Assembly (NCBI RefSeq): GCF_012295525.1
Contig: NZ_CP051167.1
Span: 2,790,001 to 2,854,000 of the forward strand
DNA length: 64,000 bases
Direction of reading: 5' to 3'
Source of the DNA: Oxynema aestuarii AP17
GTDB taxonomy: Bacteria; Cyanobacteriota; Cyanobacteriia; Cyanobacteriales; Laspinemataceae
The notes under the pieces are model-generated. The model was given only the letters and a program-made list of their open reading frames with translations. It was not told the origin of the DNA and made no database searches. A program made the translations under genes and the position numbers. This document shows, piece by piece, positions 17,350 to 26,998 of this stretch (position 1 is its first letter; every line of letters begins with the position of its first letter).

Positions 17350-17862
17350 ATGGAACCTATCTACATTCCCTTACTCACTAAAGCTCCCGATCGAACCGAA
17401 GTCATCCCGTTCGAGCAGTTTATTCTCGATTTGCAAACCTTGCTCCCCGTTCGCGGTCGGGTGCGGGTGCAGCATCGCGGCAATTACTTAGACGTAAGCG
17501 GACAGGCGGAAGCGATCGTCACTTTGACCTGTCATCGCTGTTTGCAACAGTACAATCACCGTCTCAAAGTCGAGTGTTCGGAAATTATTTGGCTCGACGA
17601 AGGGGGCGATCGCGGCGCCAACGGCGCGCTCGAACGAGAAACCGACTTGGAAGATCTCGTCGAAACCCTCTCCTCAGAAGGCTATTTCGACCCTCAAGAG
17701 TGGATTTACGAGCAGTTATGTTTGGAAATTCCCTTGAGACAACTGTGCGATGAGGGATGTCAGGGGATTGCGGTGAACTCCGAATCCGAACCGATCCCCT
17801 CGCCACCGACCGATCGCCGATGGGCCGCCCTCGAAGAACTCAAAAAACAACTGCCGAGTTAG
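17350..17862 (+). CDS. YceD family protein (DUF177)
   Basis: The ATG at 17350 gives 170 residues starting MEPIYIPLLTKAP. The frame extends back to 17245 but the extra part is unlike the family. Features are the CHRCLQQY motif near residue 60 and a second cysteine pair in LCDEGCQG near 137, with the WAALEELKKQL tail typical of YceD. In plants and bacteria the family is linked to 23S rRNA accumulation and to ribosomal protein L32. Here rpmF is about 6 kb away rather than adjacent. Confidence 0.88.
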   Translation: MEPIYIPLLTKAPDRTEVIPFEQFILDLQTLLPVRGRVRVQHRGNYLDVSGQAEAIVTLTCHRCLQQYNHRLKVECSEIIWLDEGGDRGANGALERETDLEDLVETLSSEGYFDPQEWIYEQLCLEIPLRQLCDEGCQGIAVNSESEPIPSPPTDRRWAALEELKKQLPS

Positions 17863-17957
17863 TTCGACGGGATCGCCTCCGATTTCAACGCCCCTCAACC
17901 CCTCGGTGGAACGGGGCGATCGCCGCTCAATCTGGTCGCTCAATCTGATAGAAATTC

Positions 17958-19490
17958 ATGAGTTTCGCGGAAGAATTTGAATTGCTCCTACGCGCGCGCT
18001 ATCCGGCGATTTACATCGCCACGCGCGAAGAAGAACGCCTCGAAAACGCGATCGCCCAATGCGCCCGCCGTCAGGGGAATCGAGCCGTTTATATCTGGGA
18101 TTTTGTCGAAGGGTACCAAGGCAATCCCAACGATACGGGCTTCGGACGACGCAATCCCCTGCAAGCCCTCGAATTTGTGGAAAAACTCCCCGCTTCGGCT
18201 CCCGCGATCTTCATCCTGCGAGATTTCCACCGCTTCCTAGACGATATTGCCATTTCGCGCAAACTTCGCAATCTGGCCAAATTACTCAAATCCCAACCGA
18301 AAAATTTGGTCTTGGTCTCTTCTCAACTCGCCGTTCCCGAAGACCTCAGCGAAGTGCTGACCGTTTTGGACTTTCCCTTACCCGTCGCTTCAGAAATCCG
18401 GGAAGAAGTCGAACGGCTGCTGAGCGCCACGGGAAGCGCCCCGGAGAGCAAATTTCTCGACGAAGTGGTGCGCTGCTGCCAAGGCTTGTCTACCGAGCGC
18501 ATTCGGCGGGTGCTGGCGAAGGCGATCGCCACCCACGGTCAACTCGAACCGGACGACCTCGAACTGATCCTCGAAGAAAAACGCACGATCATCCGCCAGA
18601 CCCAAATCCTGGAATTCTACCCCGCTACCGAGCGCATTTCCGATATCGGCGGTCTCGACAATCTCAAAGACTGGCTGCTGCGTCGCGGTGGGGCATTTTC
18701 CGATCGCGCCCGTCAGTACGGCTTGCCTCACCCGCGCGGCTTGCTCCTCGTCGGGATCCAAGGCACCGGAAAATCCCTCACCGCTAAGGCGATCGCCCAC
18801 CACTGGCACCTGCCCCTCCTCCGTCTCGATGTCGGACGCCTGTTCGGCGGCTTGGTCGGCGAGTCGGAATCGCGCACCCGCCAAATGATTCAAGTGGCCG
18901 AAGCCCTGGCGCCGTGCGTCCTCTGGATCGACGAAATCGATAAAGCCTTCTCCGGTTTCGACAGCAAGGGAGACGGCGGCACCACCAGCCGAGTTTTCGG
19001 CACCTTTATCACCTGGCTCGCCGAAAAAACCTCCCCGGTGTTCGTCGTTGCCACGGCCAACAACATCGGCTCCCTGCCGCCGGAAATGCTCCGCAAAGGT
19101 CGATTTGACGAGATCTTCTTCGTCGGTCTGCCCGACCAAGAGGAGCGCCAAGCGATTTTTGAGGTTCACCTCTCCCGATTGCGTCCCCACAATCCGAACA
19201 ACTATGATATAGAACGACTGGCTTACGAAACCCCGGATTTTTCGGGGGCCGAAATCGAACAGTCTCTGATCGAAGCGATGCATATCGGCTTCAGCCAAAA
19301 TCGGGACTTTACCACCGATGATATTTTGGAAGCCGCCAGTCAAATCGTCCCTCTGGCGCGCACGGCTCAAGAACAAATCCAGTTTTTGAAAGATTGGGCG
19401 GCGGCAGGCAAAGCTCGCCTCGCTTCTCGATCTACTCCCTTGAGGAGTCGGATGCAACGTCAACTGCACAAGCCCGAATCCGATTTATGA
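17958..19490 (+). CDS. ycf46: Ycf46-like AAA ATPase
   Basis: The 510-residue protein has an N-terminal region (1-220) typical of Ycf46/Slr0374 proteins and one AAA domain. Walker A is GIQGTGKS at 266-273 and Walker B VLWIDEID at 321-328. Sensor and arginine-finger segments follow ([20 protein letters not shown]), and then a C-terminal lid. Family members are encoded in red-algal plastids and cyanobacteria; Slr0374 has been linked to inorganic-carbon acclimation. Its stop overlaps the start of the next gene by ATGA, so the two are coupled. Confidence 0.93.
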   Translation: MSFAEEFELLLRARYPAIYIATREEERLENAIAQCARRQGNRAVYIWDFVEGYQGNPNDTGFGRRNPLQALEFVEKLPASAPAIFILRDFHRFLDDIAISRKLRNLAKLLKSQPKNLVLVSSQLAVPEDLSEVLTVLDFPLPVASEIREEVERLLSATGSAPESKFLDEVVRCCQGLSTERIRRVLAKAIATHGQLEPDDLELILEEKRTIIRQTQILEFYPATERISDIGGLDNLKDWLLRRGGAFSDRARQYGLPHPRGLLLVGIQGTGKSLTAKAIAHHWHLPLLRLDVGRLFGGLVGESESRTRQMIQVAEALAPCVLWIDEIDKAFSGFDSKGDGGTTSRVFGTFITWLAEKTSPVFVVATANNIGSLPPEMLRKGRFDEIFFVGLPDQEERQAIFEVHLSRLRPHNPNNYDIERLAYETPDFSGAEIEQSLIEAMHIGFSQNRDFTTDDILEAASQIVPLARTAQEQIQFLKDWAAAGKARLASRSTPLRSRMQRQLHKPESDL

Positions 19491-19939
19491 GTCTTTCTGG
19501 TGTCCTCAAGTTTATCCTCGGCTTTTTCTTGGCGATCGTCATTCTCGCCGGGGGCAGTGTGGCGGCAGCTCTCTATTTCGTCACCAAGTTAACCGCCCTT
19601 CCCGAACGACCGACCTTTGCCAACGATACTCCGGCGGTCGAAACCACGGAAGGGGCCGGAAGTGGCGGCTCTCAACAGAGCCAACCCGCCAGTACGGCGT
19701 CGAACTCCCAGACCCGCCAGCTCGAACCCGGCGCCTACTTGGCGCGGGTGACCTGGCCCGACGGCCTGATTTTGCGCGATCGCCCCAGCTACGATGCCAA
19801 CTCGATCGGCGGGATCGAGTTCAACCGCACGATTGTCGTGGTCGAATCCACCGACGATAAAGAATGGGAAAAAATTCGCGTCGAAGGGGGCAATCAAGTC
19901 GGCTGGGTCAAAGGCGGCAATACGGAACCGATGAACTAA
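19487..19939 (+). CDS. Membrane-anchored SH3-domain protein
   Basis: The ATG at 19487 overlaps the ycf46 stop (ATGA), giving 150 residues. The N-terminus [20 protein letters not shown] is a membrane anchor, followed by a Ser/Gln/Thr-rich linker (about 50-80) and a bacterial SH3-like domain (ARVTWPDGLILRDRPS, then EWEKIRVEGGNQVGWVKGG). Such domains bind peptidoglycan or proteins in the periplasm. Coupling to ycf46 suggests they work together, but I know no experimental link. Confidence 0.82.
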   Translation: MSLSGVLKFILGFFLAIVILAGGSVAAALYFVTKLTALPERPTFANDTPAVETTEGAGSGGSQQSQPASTASNSQTRQLEPGAYLARVTWPDGLILRDRPSYDANSIGGIEFNRTIVVVESTDDKEWEKIRVEGGNQVGWVKGGNTEPMN

Positions 19940-20162
19940 TTCACGGGCGCCCGACTTCCCGGCGCACCCCCTTGGCCTTGGCCGTTTCCGATCGAGCGCT
20001 TGCCAAGGGGTTGTTTAATGCCGTTCGCGCCGGGGCAATGTTAAGAAAATTAGCAAAACTTGAATATAAATTTCAAAATGAGCCGTCCCTATTTTGTAAG
20101 CGGAAAGGAGGTGCTAGGGTAACTCCATTCCCAAACAACCATCGGCTTTTTCAATTTTGAAT

Positions 20163-20333
20163 ATGTACGACAAAAACTCGAATAAAGATTGGGCGACAGC
20201 CGCCGTTACCGCCGCATTAGGAGCGGGGGTCGTCACTTCTTTTGCGGTCGGCCAAGGGCAAGATCCCCTCGTGGCCTTGGGGATTACCGGATTTGCCGTC
20301 GTGGCTGCGTTGATCTGCGATGCACTGCTCTAA
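20163..20333 (+). CDS. Small conserved-looking membrane protein, 56 aa
   Basis: The frame from ATG 20163 to TAA 20331-20333 encodes MYDKNSNKDWATAAVTAALG, AGVVTSFAVGQGQDPLVALG, ITGFAVVAALICDALL. It has two hydrophobic segments separated by GQGQDP. Codon use matches the neighbours, including third-position C. I do not recognise the family. A perfect AAGGAGG lies about 55 bases upstream but is too far away to serve this start. Probably an inner or thylakoid membrane protein. Confidence 0.65.
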   Translation: MYDKNSNKDWATAAVTAALGAGVVTSFAVGQGQDPLVALGITGFAVVAALICDALL

Positions 20334-20368
20334 TCCTTTCGAGTCCGCGATCGCCCCGTAATCGACAT

Positions 20369-20722
20369 CTAAACATTCGGCTCGCTAAACTCGAAACCGT
20401 GGACGTCGGCATAGCGATGGAAGAAGCGCATCACCCGTTCCCAAGCTTCCGAATGCACGTCAAACGAGCATTCAGCTTGCGATAAGGTATCGTCATCGAC
20501 AAAGGTAAACTTGATCCCGTTGGGACTGACTTGGATTTCTCCTTCTTCGTCGCGCAAAAATAACTTATCCACTTGATTGACGAAACTGCGTCCTTTTTCG
20601 ATCGCCGCTACCCGCTCGAAAAATAAGACCACCATCTTCGTCCCCGTGTCGCGACGTTTTCGCAAACTAATGCCGCTAATCTCTTCATCTAATCCTTGAA
20701 TAAATTGAACGGAAACGCTCAT
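20369..20722 (-). CDS. psb28: Photosystem II assembly factor Psb28 family
   Basis: The ATG at 20722 gives 117 residues. Family features are the start SVQFIQGLDEE, the strand with LFLRDEEGEI and the C-terminal EAWERVMRFFHRYADVHGFEF. Psb28 binds the cytoplasmic side of PSII assembly intermediates (CP47/D1-D2) and protects them during biogenesis and repair. The middle part (RKRRDTGTKMVVLFFER) differs from standard Psb28, where I expect TRSRDG, so this may be the second paralog, Psb28-2. A longer frame to 20791 adds 23 residues and is less likely. Confidence 0.88.
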   Translation of the reverse strand: MSVSVQFIQGLDEEISGISLRKRRDTGTKMVVLFFERVAAIEKGRSFVNQVDKLFLRDEEGEIQVSPNGIKFTFVDDDTLSQAECSFDVHSEAWERVMRFFHRYADVHGFEFSEPNV

Positions 20723-21170
20723 TTTCTTAGACCTATTATCTTGCTTTTTCTCAAGCTTATCACTTTCGAGTGGCGGGCGATCGCCTTCCAAAAAGCTCGC
20801 GATCGAAGCTCACATCAAACATGATGTTTTGTTAAATCTTTTAATAAAATGTTACTTGTTAATTAATTTTTAAAGACGGTCGCCGTCCATCGAGCGGCTG
20901 ACATCTCGCGCGGGGAAAAAGTGCGGGCATGGCAGTCGAGCTTGGCCCTGCGGGGGATCGGTCGAAGGGAGGATCGCCCTCGCGTGCCACCATCGAGCCA
21001 TAATGTAGGCAAATTCAGGCAGGCGAATATCAAGGATGCTTTTTTACAAAATCTATCTTATCTGCGTTCGCGGCACCCCTATGATACGACTGACTTCAAG
21101 CTCAAAAGTCGCTGTTTTAAATCTATTTTTTTGCGTTAATCGTTCAAGAAATTAAACCGATCGCCCCCTT
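20723..21170. other. Intergenic region between psb28 and a small gene
   Basis: This 448-base region contains an AT-rich part at about 20820-20870 that probably holds the psb28 promoter on the minus strand. A GC-rich part follows (20880-21000) with no clear coding signal. I see no RNA gene. Confidence 0.35.
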
Positions 21171-21371
21171 TCATTCCACCATTTGCAACCACCCTCGACG
21201 CACGTTGTAAAGAATACGATCCACAATCGCTTTCTCGTCTTCGCTGAGACATTCTTTTAATAAAGCAGCCCTGAGTTGCTGGCGGTCCGTAGGCGTCACC
21301 ACGTTAGAAAACATGATCTGACCGTACAGTTCTTCTAAGGGAATTTGAGGCATATAAGATGAAAGTTGCAT
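21171..21371 (-). CDS. Small conserved cyanobacterial protein, 66 aa
   Basis: The ATG at 21371 gives MQLSSYMPQIPLEELYGQIM and continues with TPTDRQQLRAALLKECLSED, EKAIVDRILYNVRRGWLQMVE. Short proteins with this layout, a helix with DRQxLxxALL, LSEDE and a C-terminal RRG segment, are widespread in cyanobacteria; I know no function. An in-frame TTG at 21383 would add four residues. Confidence 0.65.
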   Translation of the reverse strand: MQLSSYMPQIPLEELYGQIMFSNVVTPTDRQQLRAALLKECLSEDEKAIVDRILYNVRRGWLQMVE

Positions 21372-21565
21372 TTTCGTTATCAAGAGATTGTTTTCTACTG
21401 CGATCCTATCCTATTCATTCTGATTTATAGCCAACATGATTGCTGTGATTTGTACTTAAAAAAAGGGGCGATCGTTCGGGGGAGTTGAGGCGATCGCCGT
21501 CACAACTTCAACCGATCCCAATCCTTGACATTTGCCGAACGGCGAGGGAGCGATCCCCGGGGCAC

Positions 21566-22744
21566 CTAGGGCGCGGTCGCCGGGGAGAGAATCAACGTTC
21601 CCCGATCCGGGAAGCCGAGAGCATTGGGGGGATCGAAGCGCCAGTGTTGCTTGTAGTGGAGCAGAAAATTTTGACCGAGGATCCCGTCGATGCCGAGGAA
21701 ATCGAGAACCCCTTTTTGCAGAATCACCGCATCGAGTCGATCGCGCTGGCGATCGGCGAGACGGACGCGCTCCAAGGTCGTCAGGGCTGCAGTTTCCAGA
21801 CCGCAAAACCCTACAACCTCCTGAGTCGGTAAATCAGTCGTGTCCAGAGACAGGCGATCGGCTAAATCTTGAGAAATTGCCGTAACTTCCGCCCCCGTAT
21901 CGAGCAGAAACGTAAACGGACCGCGATCGCCGAGATAGACTTGGGCGGTCATCACCCCCATTTTTCCTTCGAGGGGGATCGCATCGACAGGGGCCGGGGA
22001 TCGCGGCAACAGTTGCAGTTCCAAGCGCCCCGGATCGACGATCGCATCAAACCCACTCAAAAAATCCAAACCGAGAACCCCAGAGAGCTGTTGGGGAATC
22101 GTCGTTTGGGGCAATCCCATCCCGGTCATCCCCTCCACCGTGGCCCGGTCGATACTGACGTGAGGAAATTGCATCAGGGTCGCATCGACCTCAGAACAGT
22201 CTTCGCCGACGACCATGTAGGCGAACAAGTCGTTAGGAATCGGGGTACCCGCGAGCCCCAATGGTGCCGCTATCGAGTGAGCGAGCAAGGAATTCGAGGC
22301 GCCCGTATCCAGGAGAAAGGGATAAGTCCGATCGCCCAAAGTCACGGGAACGGTCCACAAGAAGCGATCTTCTATAGGATTTAACGGCACCTTCGCTTGA
22401 CCGCGAACCACTCGTGCGGGCAAGCTACCCCCAGTGAACTCCAACAGTGCTAACATTCGTTCGTTGGCATCCGATCGCAACGTGCCGTCGGGGCCGAGGA
22501 TGACCACCTCAAAAACACACTGCATCGAGAGGGTTTCCAAATCCTGGCGATCGGCTTGGGGGACTGCTTCCAGACTGGTAGAGACACATTCCGCCAATTC
22601 GCCGAGAATCTCTAGGCCCGAATCGGAAGAATTAGGGGGTGAACTCGGCGGAGTTTGGGCAAAAATGGGGAGAGAAAACACGGCGATCGCCAACAATTCG
22701 GAGGCGATCGCCAAGGGAGTAGCCATCGAGGAAATGAGTTTCAT
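21566..22744 (-). CDS. Exported protein with two retropepsin-like aspartyl protease domains
   Basis: The 392-residue protein starts with a signal peptide (MKLISSMATPLAIASELLAI, AVFSLPIFAQ). After a Cys-containing N-terminal part it has two tandem retropepsin-like folds: FLLDTGAS with Asp146 and FLLDTGAE with Asp282. Each is followed by a later hydrophobic-Gly strand (GVLGLDFLSGFDA; GILGQNFLLHY). Retroviral-type proteases act as dimers of one such domain, so two in one chain could form an intramolecular active site, as in pepsins. Location is probably periplasmic. Its substrate is unknown. Confidence 0.85.
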   Translation of the reverse strand: MKLISSMATPLAIASELLAIAVFSLPIFAQTPPSSPPNSSDSGLEILGELAECVSTSLEAVPQADRQDLETLSMQCVFEVVILGPDGTLRSDANERMLALLEFTGGSLPARVVRGQAKVPLNPIEDRFLWTVPVTLGDRTYPFLLDTGASNSLLAHSIAAPLGLAGTPIPNDLFAYMVVGEDCSEVDATLMQFPHVSIDRATVEGMTGMGLPQTTIPQQLSGVLGLDFLSGFDAIVDPGRLELQLLPRSPAPVDAIPLEGKMGVMTAQVYLGDRGPFTFLLDTGAEVTAISQDLADRLSLDTTDLPTQEVVGFCGLETAALTTLERVRLADRQRDRLDAVILQKGVLDFLGIDGILGQNFLLHYKQHWRFDPPNALGFPDRGTLILSPATAP

Positions 22745-23013
22745 ATCGATTGGGGGAAGAACAGAAACAGATAGATCGGTTGCCGCCTCGCGATCCCGAG
22801 AGCAAAACCCGCGAGCATCACAAGAGCAGCTACACCGAAGTTGACACGATCGCTGTCGTCGTCATCGGCGATCGATTCAATTCAATCAACGATTCAATGA
22901 TGAAAGCTTATCCGACGGCGGGGGTTCGCGCTGACGCATAATTAATGAGAACAGATCGAACCAACTCGCGATCCACTGGGGAAATTCACCTTGAAACCTG
23001 CCCACCCATAGCC

Positions 23014-23868
23014 ATGACACCACCGATGTTTTTTAATGCGATAGAAATTGTCATTGATGATTTCGTCCGCGAACTGAAAGAAGGTTACTCGCGCACTTAC
23101 GGGGGATTAAAACCCGACTATGCCGATATTATTGGCTGGGCGGGAAATATGGCGTTAGAAAATTTAGCCAATTGCGATGCCTTATATCACAATCTCGAAC
23201 ATACGATTTTAGTCACCTTAGTCGGCCAAGAAATATTACGGGGCAAGCACATTCGCGAGGGGGGCGTTTCCTGCGAAGATTGGCTGCATTTTATTATTTC
23301 TCTGGTCTGTCACGATATTGGCTACGTCAAAGGGGTCTGTCGGGGCGATCGCGACGGACGCCACGCCACCGGACGCAACGGGGAAACCGTCGTCTTACCC
23401 GAGGGATCGACGGCGGCGAGTTTGACGCCGTATCGGGTCGATCGCGCCAAACTGTTCATTCAAGAGCGCTTTGGCTATCACAAGCTCATCGATGCCAAAC
23501 AAATCGAAAATAATATCGAGCTGACCCGCTTTCCGATTTCGGCGCGGGACAATCCCCCGGATACGTCGAGTTACGCCGCCTTGGTTCGCGCTGCGGTGCC
23601 GATCGGCCAGTTGAGCGACCCGCGCTATCTGAAAAAAATTAGTGCCTTATTCTATGAATTTGAAGAAATCGGCATGAATCAGCAACTGGGATATCGCACT
23701 CCCGGGGATTTACGCGCGCACTATACCCAAGCGTATTGGGAACGGGTTTATCCGTTAATTACCGATGCGATGAGTTATTTGTCCTTAACCCAACAAGGAC
23801 AGCAAATTCTGGCGAACGTCTATGCCAACGTGTTTGTGGTCGAACACCACATCGCCGAGAAAAGCTGA
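23014..23868 (+). CDS. HD-domain (phosphodiesterase-like) metal-dependent hydrolase
   Basis: The ATG at 23014 gives 284 residues. The metal-site motifs are LYHNLEHT (His59, His63) and SLVCHDIGYVKG with the HD pair His100-Asp101, the arrangement of HD and PDEase superfamily hydrolases, which often act on nucleotides or cyclic nucleotides. No second signalling domain or membrane segment is visible. The frame is open back to 22945, but the added residues are unlike a structured domain. It stands alone between the protease (divergent) and rpmF. Confidence 0.8.
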   Translation: MTPPMFFNAIEIVIDDFVRELKEGYSRTYGGLKPDYADIIGWAGNMALENLANCDALYHNLEHTILVTLVGQEILRGKHIREGGVSCEDWLHFIISLVCHDIGYVKGVCRGDRDGRHATGRNGETVVLPEGSTAASLTPYRVDRAKLFIQERFGYHKLIDAKQIENNIELTRFPISARDNPPDTSSYAALVRAAVPIGQLSDPRYLKKISALFYEFEEIGMNQQLGYRTPGDLRAHYTQAYWERVYPLITDAMSYLSLTQQGQQILANVYANVFVVEHHIAEKS

Positions 23869-23904
23869 ACGGACCCGCGATCGCGCGGCGATCGAAAGAT
23901 GGGG

Positions 23905-23910
23905 TACAAT
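23905..23910 (+). promoter_or_regulatory. Possible -10 box of rpmF
   Basis: GGGGTACAAT lies about 55 bases upstream of the rpmF ATG and is followed by a small hairpin GTGTC-TGAAG-GACAC in the would-be leader. No clear -35 box is present. Confidence 0.3.
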
Positions 23911-23963
23911 TAGGGATCTGTGTCTGAAGGACACTTGTTCACGAGTAAGAGTTAATTACTGTC

Positions 23964-24140
23964 ATGGCGGTTCCAAAGAAGAAAACCTCGAAATCGAAGC
24001 GCAATCACCGTAAAGCGACCTGGAAGCGCAAAGCCGCACGCCAAGCGGAAAAAGCCCTGTCTTTAGGGAAGTCGGTGTTGACGGGACGCTCGAAAGGCTT
24101 CTCGTACCCGACCGACGATGAAGAAGAAGACGAAGATTAA
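23964..24140 (+). CDS. rpmF: 50S ribosomal protein L32
   Basis: The frame from ATG 23964 to TAA 24138-24140 encodes 58 residues: [58 protein letters not shown]. The N-terminal [18 protein letters not shown] is diagnostic for L32. The acidic tail DDEEEDED is of the kind seen in cyanobacterial L32. It lacks the zinc-binding cysteines of some L32 forms. Confidence 0.97.
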   Translation: MAVPKKKTSKSKRNHRKATWKRKAARQAEKALSLGKSVLTGRSKGFSYPTDDEEEDED

Positions 24141-24154
24141 GCGATCGCGGGCAG

Positions 24155-24192
24155 TTGGGGTAAGGGGGAACCGACGCCCCTTTATCCCCCAA
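24155..24192. terminator. Bidirectional hairpin between rpmF and queA
   Basis: TTGGGGTAAGGGG and CCCCTTTATCCCCCAA form a strong stem with short internal mismatches. It lies between convergent genes and ends with AAAA on one side, so it can serve the minus-strand queA as well as rpmF. Confidence 0.6.
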
Positions 24193-24198
24193 AAGCCC

Positions 24199-25413
24199 TC
24201 AAAGCGAGTCGATCCGCGCCGACGGTAAGATCAGCATGGCGTCGCCAAAGGAATAAAAGCGATAGCGTGCGGCGATCGCCTCGCGATATAACTCCAACAA
24301 GCGAACCCTGCCAATTAAAGCACTGACCAACATCAGCAAGCTCGAACGGGGCAGGTGAAAATTGGTAATCAACCCGTCTACGACGCGCCACTGGTAGCCG
24401 GGATAGATAAATAAATTCGTTTGACCGCGTAAGGGCTGCAATTCGCCGGACACTGCCGCGCCTTCGAGCGATCGCACCACCGTAGTCCCCACCGCAATCA
24501 CCCGACCACCTGCCGCTTTCGTGCGTCGGATCGCCTCCACCGTACTCGCCGGAACCTCCAGGGATTCGGCGTGCATTTGGTGGGCGGTGACATCCTCGAC
24601 TTCTACGGGACGGAAGGTACCGACGCCGACATTGAGGGTCACGAAGGCCCGTTGAATCCCTTTGGCGTCCAAACGGGCGAACAGTTCTTCGGTAAAGTGG
24701 AGTCCGGCAGTGGGCGCCGCGACCGATCCGGGTTGTTCGGCGTAGACGGTTTGATACTGACCGTCTGACGCTTGCGATCCGGTGATGTACGGCGGTAGGG
24801 GAATGCGACCGTAAGCGGGTAACAGGTCGAGCAGGTCGCGACCGTCGGGGAGGTCGAATTGCAGGAAACGGCCCCCAGTTTCGGGATGGGTGGCGGTGAC
24901 GGTCGCGCTGAGGAAGTCGGGGCACTCGAGCGCCGGGGGGGTCGAATCCTGACGGGGAAAGAGGATCTGCACGCCGAGTTTAAAGCGTTTGCCCGGTTTG
25001 ACCAACGCCAACCAGGTGCGATCGTCGTCGGGTTCGAGAAGTAAGACTTCAACCGGAGCCCCGGTGGATTTGCGACCGTAGAGACGGGCGGGGATCACGC
25101 GCGTGTTGTTGAGAACGAGCAGGTCGCCGGGTTGGAGTAAGTCGGGCAAGTCCCGAAACTGGTGATGGGCGTGGTCTTTGGGGGACTCGACGACGAGCAG
25201 ACGCGAATGGTCTCTAGGGACGACGGGATTTTGGGCGATCCGTTCGGGGGGAAGTTCGTAGTCGTAGGCGGATAAGCTGCGATCCGAATGGGGGTTTGTC
25301 GTGGCGGAATCGGGAACTTCACCTCTTCCGTCGCCCTCAATAGGATTGAGTTCGGGAGTGAAGGGGCGATCGCTCGTGGGCGATTGGTGATGCCGAGATT
25401 CCATTCGTGCCAT
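24199..25413 (-). CDS. queA: tRNA preQ1 S-adenosylmethionine ribosyltransferase-isomerase
   Basis: QueA transfers and isomerises the ribosyl moiety of SAM onto preQ1 in tRNA, forming epoxyqueuosine. Family motifs: [17 protein letters not shown] near residue 47, [21 protein letters not shown], the [13 protein letters not shown] motif and FLPRSS-type end ([14 protein letters not shown]). At 404 residues it is about 50 longer than usual because the reading frame has no closer ATG or GTG before LSAYDYE; the extra N-terminus is Pro/Ser/Asp-rich and probably disordered. Confidence 0.96.
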   Translation of the reverse strand: MARMESRHHQSPTSDRPFTPELNPIEGDGRGEVPDSATTNPHSDRSLSAYDYELPPERIAQNPVVPRDHSRLLVVESPKDHAHHQFRDLPDLLQPGDLLVLNNTRVIPARLYGRKSTGAPVEVLLLEPDDDRTWLALVKPGKRFKLGVQILFPRQDSTPPALECPDFLSATVTATHPETGGRFLQFDLPDGRDLLDLLPAYGRIPLPPYITGSQASDGQYQTVYAEQPGSVAAPTAGLHFTEELFARLDAKGIQRAFVTLNVGVGTFRPVEVEDVTAHQMHAESLEVPASTVEAIRRTKAAGGRVIAVGTTVVRSLEGAAVSGELQPLRGQTNLFIYPGYQWRVVDGLITNFHLPRSSLLMLVSALIGRVRLLELYREAIAARYRFYSFGDAMLILPSARIDSL

Positions 25414-25973
25414 CCTCTATCAGAATTGCTCCCACCTAAAAGGGTTTTACAAAGGACACGATCATATCATTGGGGCGATCTCCCAACCAAGCTACAAGGG
25501 GCGATCGCAAATTGGGTAACCTTCCCCAGTAACGATCGGAGGTTTACCCATGTCTCTATCCCGAGGAAAGAGGAACAATAGAGATAGGATTGCAGTTTCT
25601 CATTATTGACCAATGCGATCCCGAACGGGTTATCAAATCATCACTAACTGAATTGAACTCGCTCGCCAACGCGAACGCCTCTGGGACTCAAGGTGACCGC
25701 CTAACGGGCACAAAACCGTCTTACCGTAAAAATTAGTGATTCGTGACTTTAAAAGTAATCGTTAAATTTCGATCGCATCGAGGATGACCTTCGATGCTGG
25801 CAGGCGATCGCCATCCTCAATCACTACGGCAATCCGTTCTCTCTATTTTTGCCGGAAGCTGACGAGTGAGTCCACTCAGGTTGACGATTCCAATCTACTC
25901 AACGGGGATCGAGGGATGAGAATCAGATCGATGTCAAAACAACAGATAGAATAATGGCTCGGGGAATTTACAA
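25414..25973. other. Intergenic region upstream of queA
   Basis: The 560 bases between queA (leftward) and the next gene (rightward) carry the divergent promoters. I see HIP1 copies and short AT-rich patches, but no conserved RNA, repeat or frame that I can support. Confidence 0.3.
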
Positions 25974-26366
25974 ATGATGGACTATCTATATCACCTTTCC
26001 AATACCAGTTTGACGTTAAGAGTCGTCGAATATCTCAGAAAGGCGTCCCATTTACCCGTGCGTTTCATCACCGTCATTCACCAACTCGACGGCTGGGTCG
26101 TGCGGATTAAAATGAGTCGCTGCCTGACCCCTCAAGAGCATGGGGACTTTCGGGCGTTCATGTCCGAATTAGGCATTGCTTGGTTGCCGAAGATTCGCCT
26201 GCAAATGGCCTTGTGGTGCCTCGAAAGCGGACAAACCCCTATCGAAGTCATGCGCCGTTACCAAGTGGCGATCGTCTCTCACGGTCGCCCGGACAGCCAG
26301 GAAATTGAGGAATTTCGGGAACAATTTGTTAAAGGACTGGGTTACTGCCCGGAAACTTTAGCCTGA
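25974..26366 (+). CDS. Conserved hypothetical protein, 130 aa
   Basis: I do not recognise a named family. The start MMDYLYHLSNTSLTLRVVEY is followed by a region (RFITVIHQLDGWVVRIKMSR) that could be a strand-turn-strand, then helical segments up to KGLGYCPETLA. There is no signal peptide or membrane segment. Charge and codon use are like the neighbours and the frame is clean, which supports a real gene. The second Met (25977) is an equally good start. It is convergent with yraN. Confidence 0.6.
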   Translation: MMDYLYHLSNTSLTLRVVEYLRKASHLPVRFITVIHQLDGWVVRIKMSRCLTPQEHGDFRAFMSELGIAWLPKIRLQMALWCLESGQTPIEVMRRYQVAIVSHGRPDSQEIEEFREQFVKGLGYCPETLA

Positions 26367-26408
26367 CGGGCGATCGCCACCCTTCTTTCCTGTTGATGTA
26401 GAATGACT

Positions 26409-26831
26409 TTACTGCTCGAACGCCGATGGGAGATAGTCGGCGATCGCCAGCGTCGTACCTTCTCGGACGACCAACGCCAGATCGAAACGACAGGGATAAT
26501 CGGCAAAATCGGGAAACTGACCTAAAAACAAGCCTGCCGCTTTCCAGAGTTTGGCTTGCTTTTTTGGTGTCAGCGCCAGCAATCCCCCCGCATCCCAGCT
26601 TCGGCGGTTGCGCGTCTTGACTTCGACAAACGCCAGGGTCGGCGTCGGTAACGTCCCCCCAGTCGGATCGAGCGCAATCACGTCGATCTCCCCCCAGCGA
26701 CAGCGCCAGCGTCGGTGGAGAATTTGCCATCCTTTAGCGTGCAGGTATCGGGCGATGAGATCTTCCCCAGCCCTACCGGGATCGGCATTGCGAGGGGCGG
26801 GAAAATCCCCCGAGGGCGGCGGGTGTGACAT
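26409..26831 (-). CDS. yraN: YraN family (UPF0102) endonuclease-like protein
   Basis: From the ATG at 26831 the protein has 140 residues. The family core is [20 protein letters not shown], then [10 protein letters not shown] and LAFVEVKTR, which gives the PD-(D/E)XK pattern E..D..ExK of restriction-like nucleases. UPF0102 proteins are widespread and thought to act on DNA or Holliday-type structures; function is not settled. An in-frame TTG at 26834 would add one residue. Confidence 0.92.
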   Translation of the reverse strand: MSHPPPSGDFPAPRNADPGRAGEDLIARYLHAKGWQILHRRWRCRWGEIDVIALDPTGGTLPTPTLAFVEVKTRNRRSWDAGGLLALTPKKQAKLWKAAGLFLGQFPDFADYPCRFDLALVVREGTTLAIADYLPSAFEQ

Positions 26832-26998
26832 CAAATGATTCAGCAGGTTGCACTTACTGGTAAGATTACAACCTAGAGGAAAATGACCGTATTTTGCAAG
26901 CTTTATCGAGCCGTTGACTGCAGCGATCGCCCGTCTATTATGGGGCAGATCGGCGGCCTAAGCCATAGTGTTTTTGATTTGAGGTTATATATTTAAGT

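Noticed and set aside
20921-21139. 72-residue open frame
   Set aside because: No ribosome binding site, no recognisable motif, and composition not protein-like.
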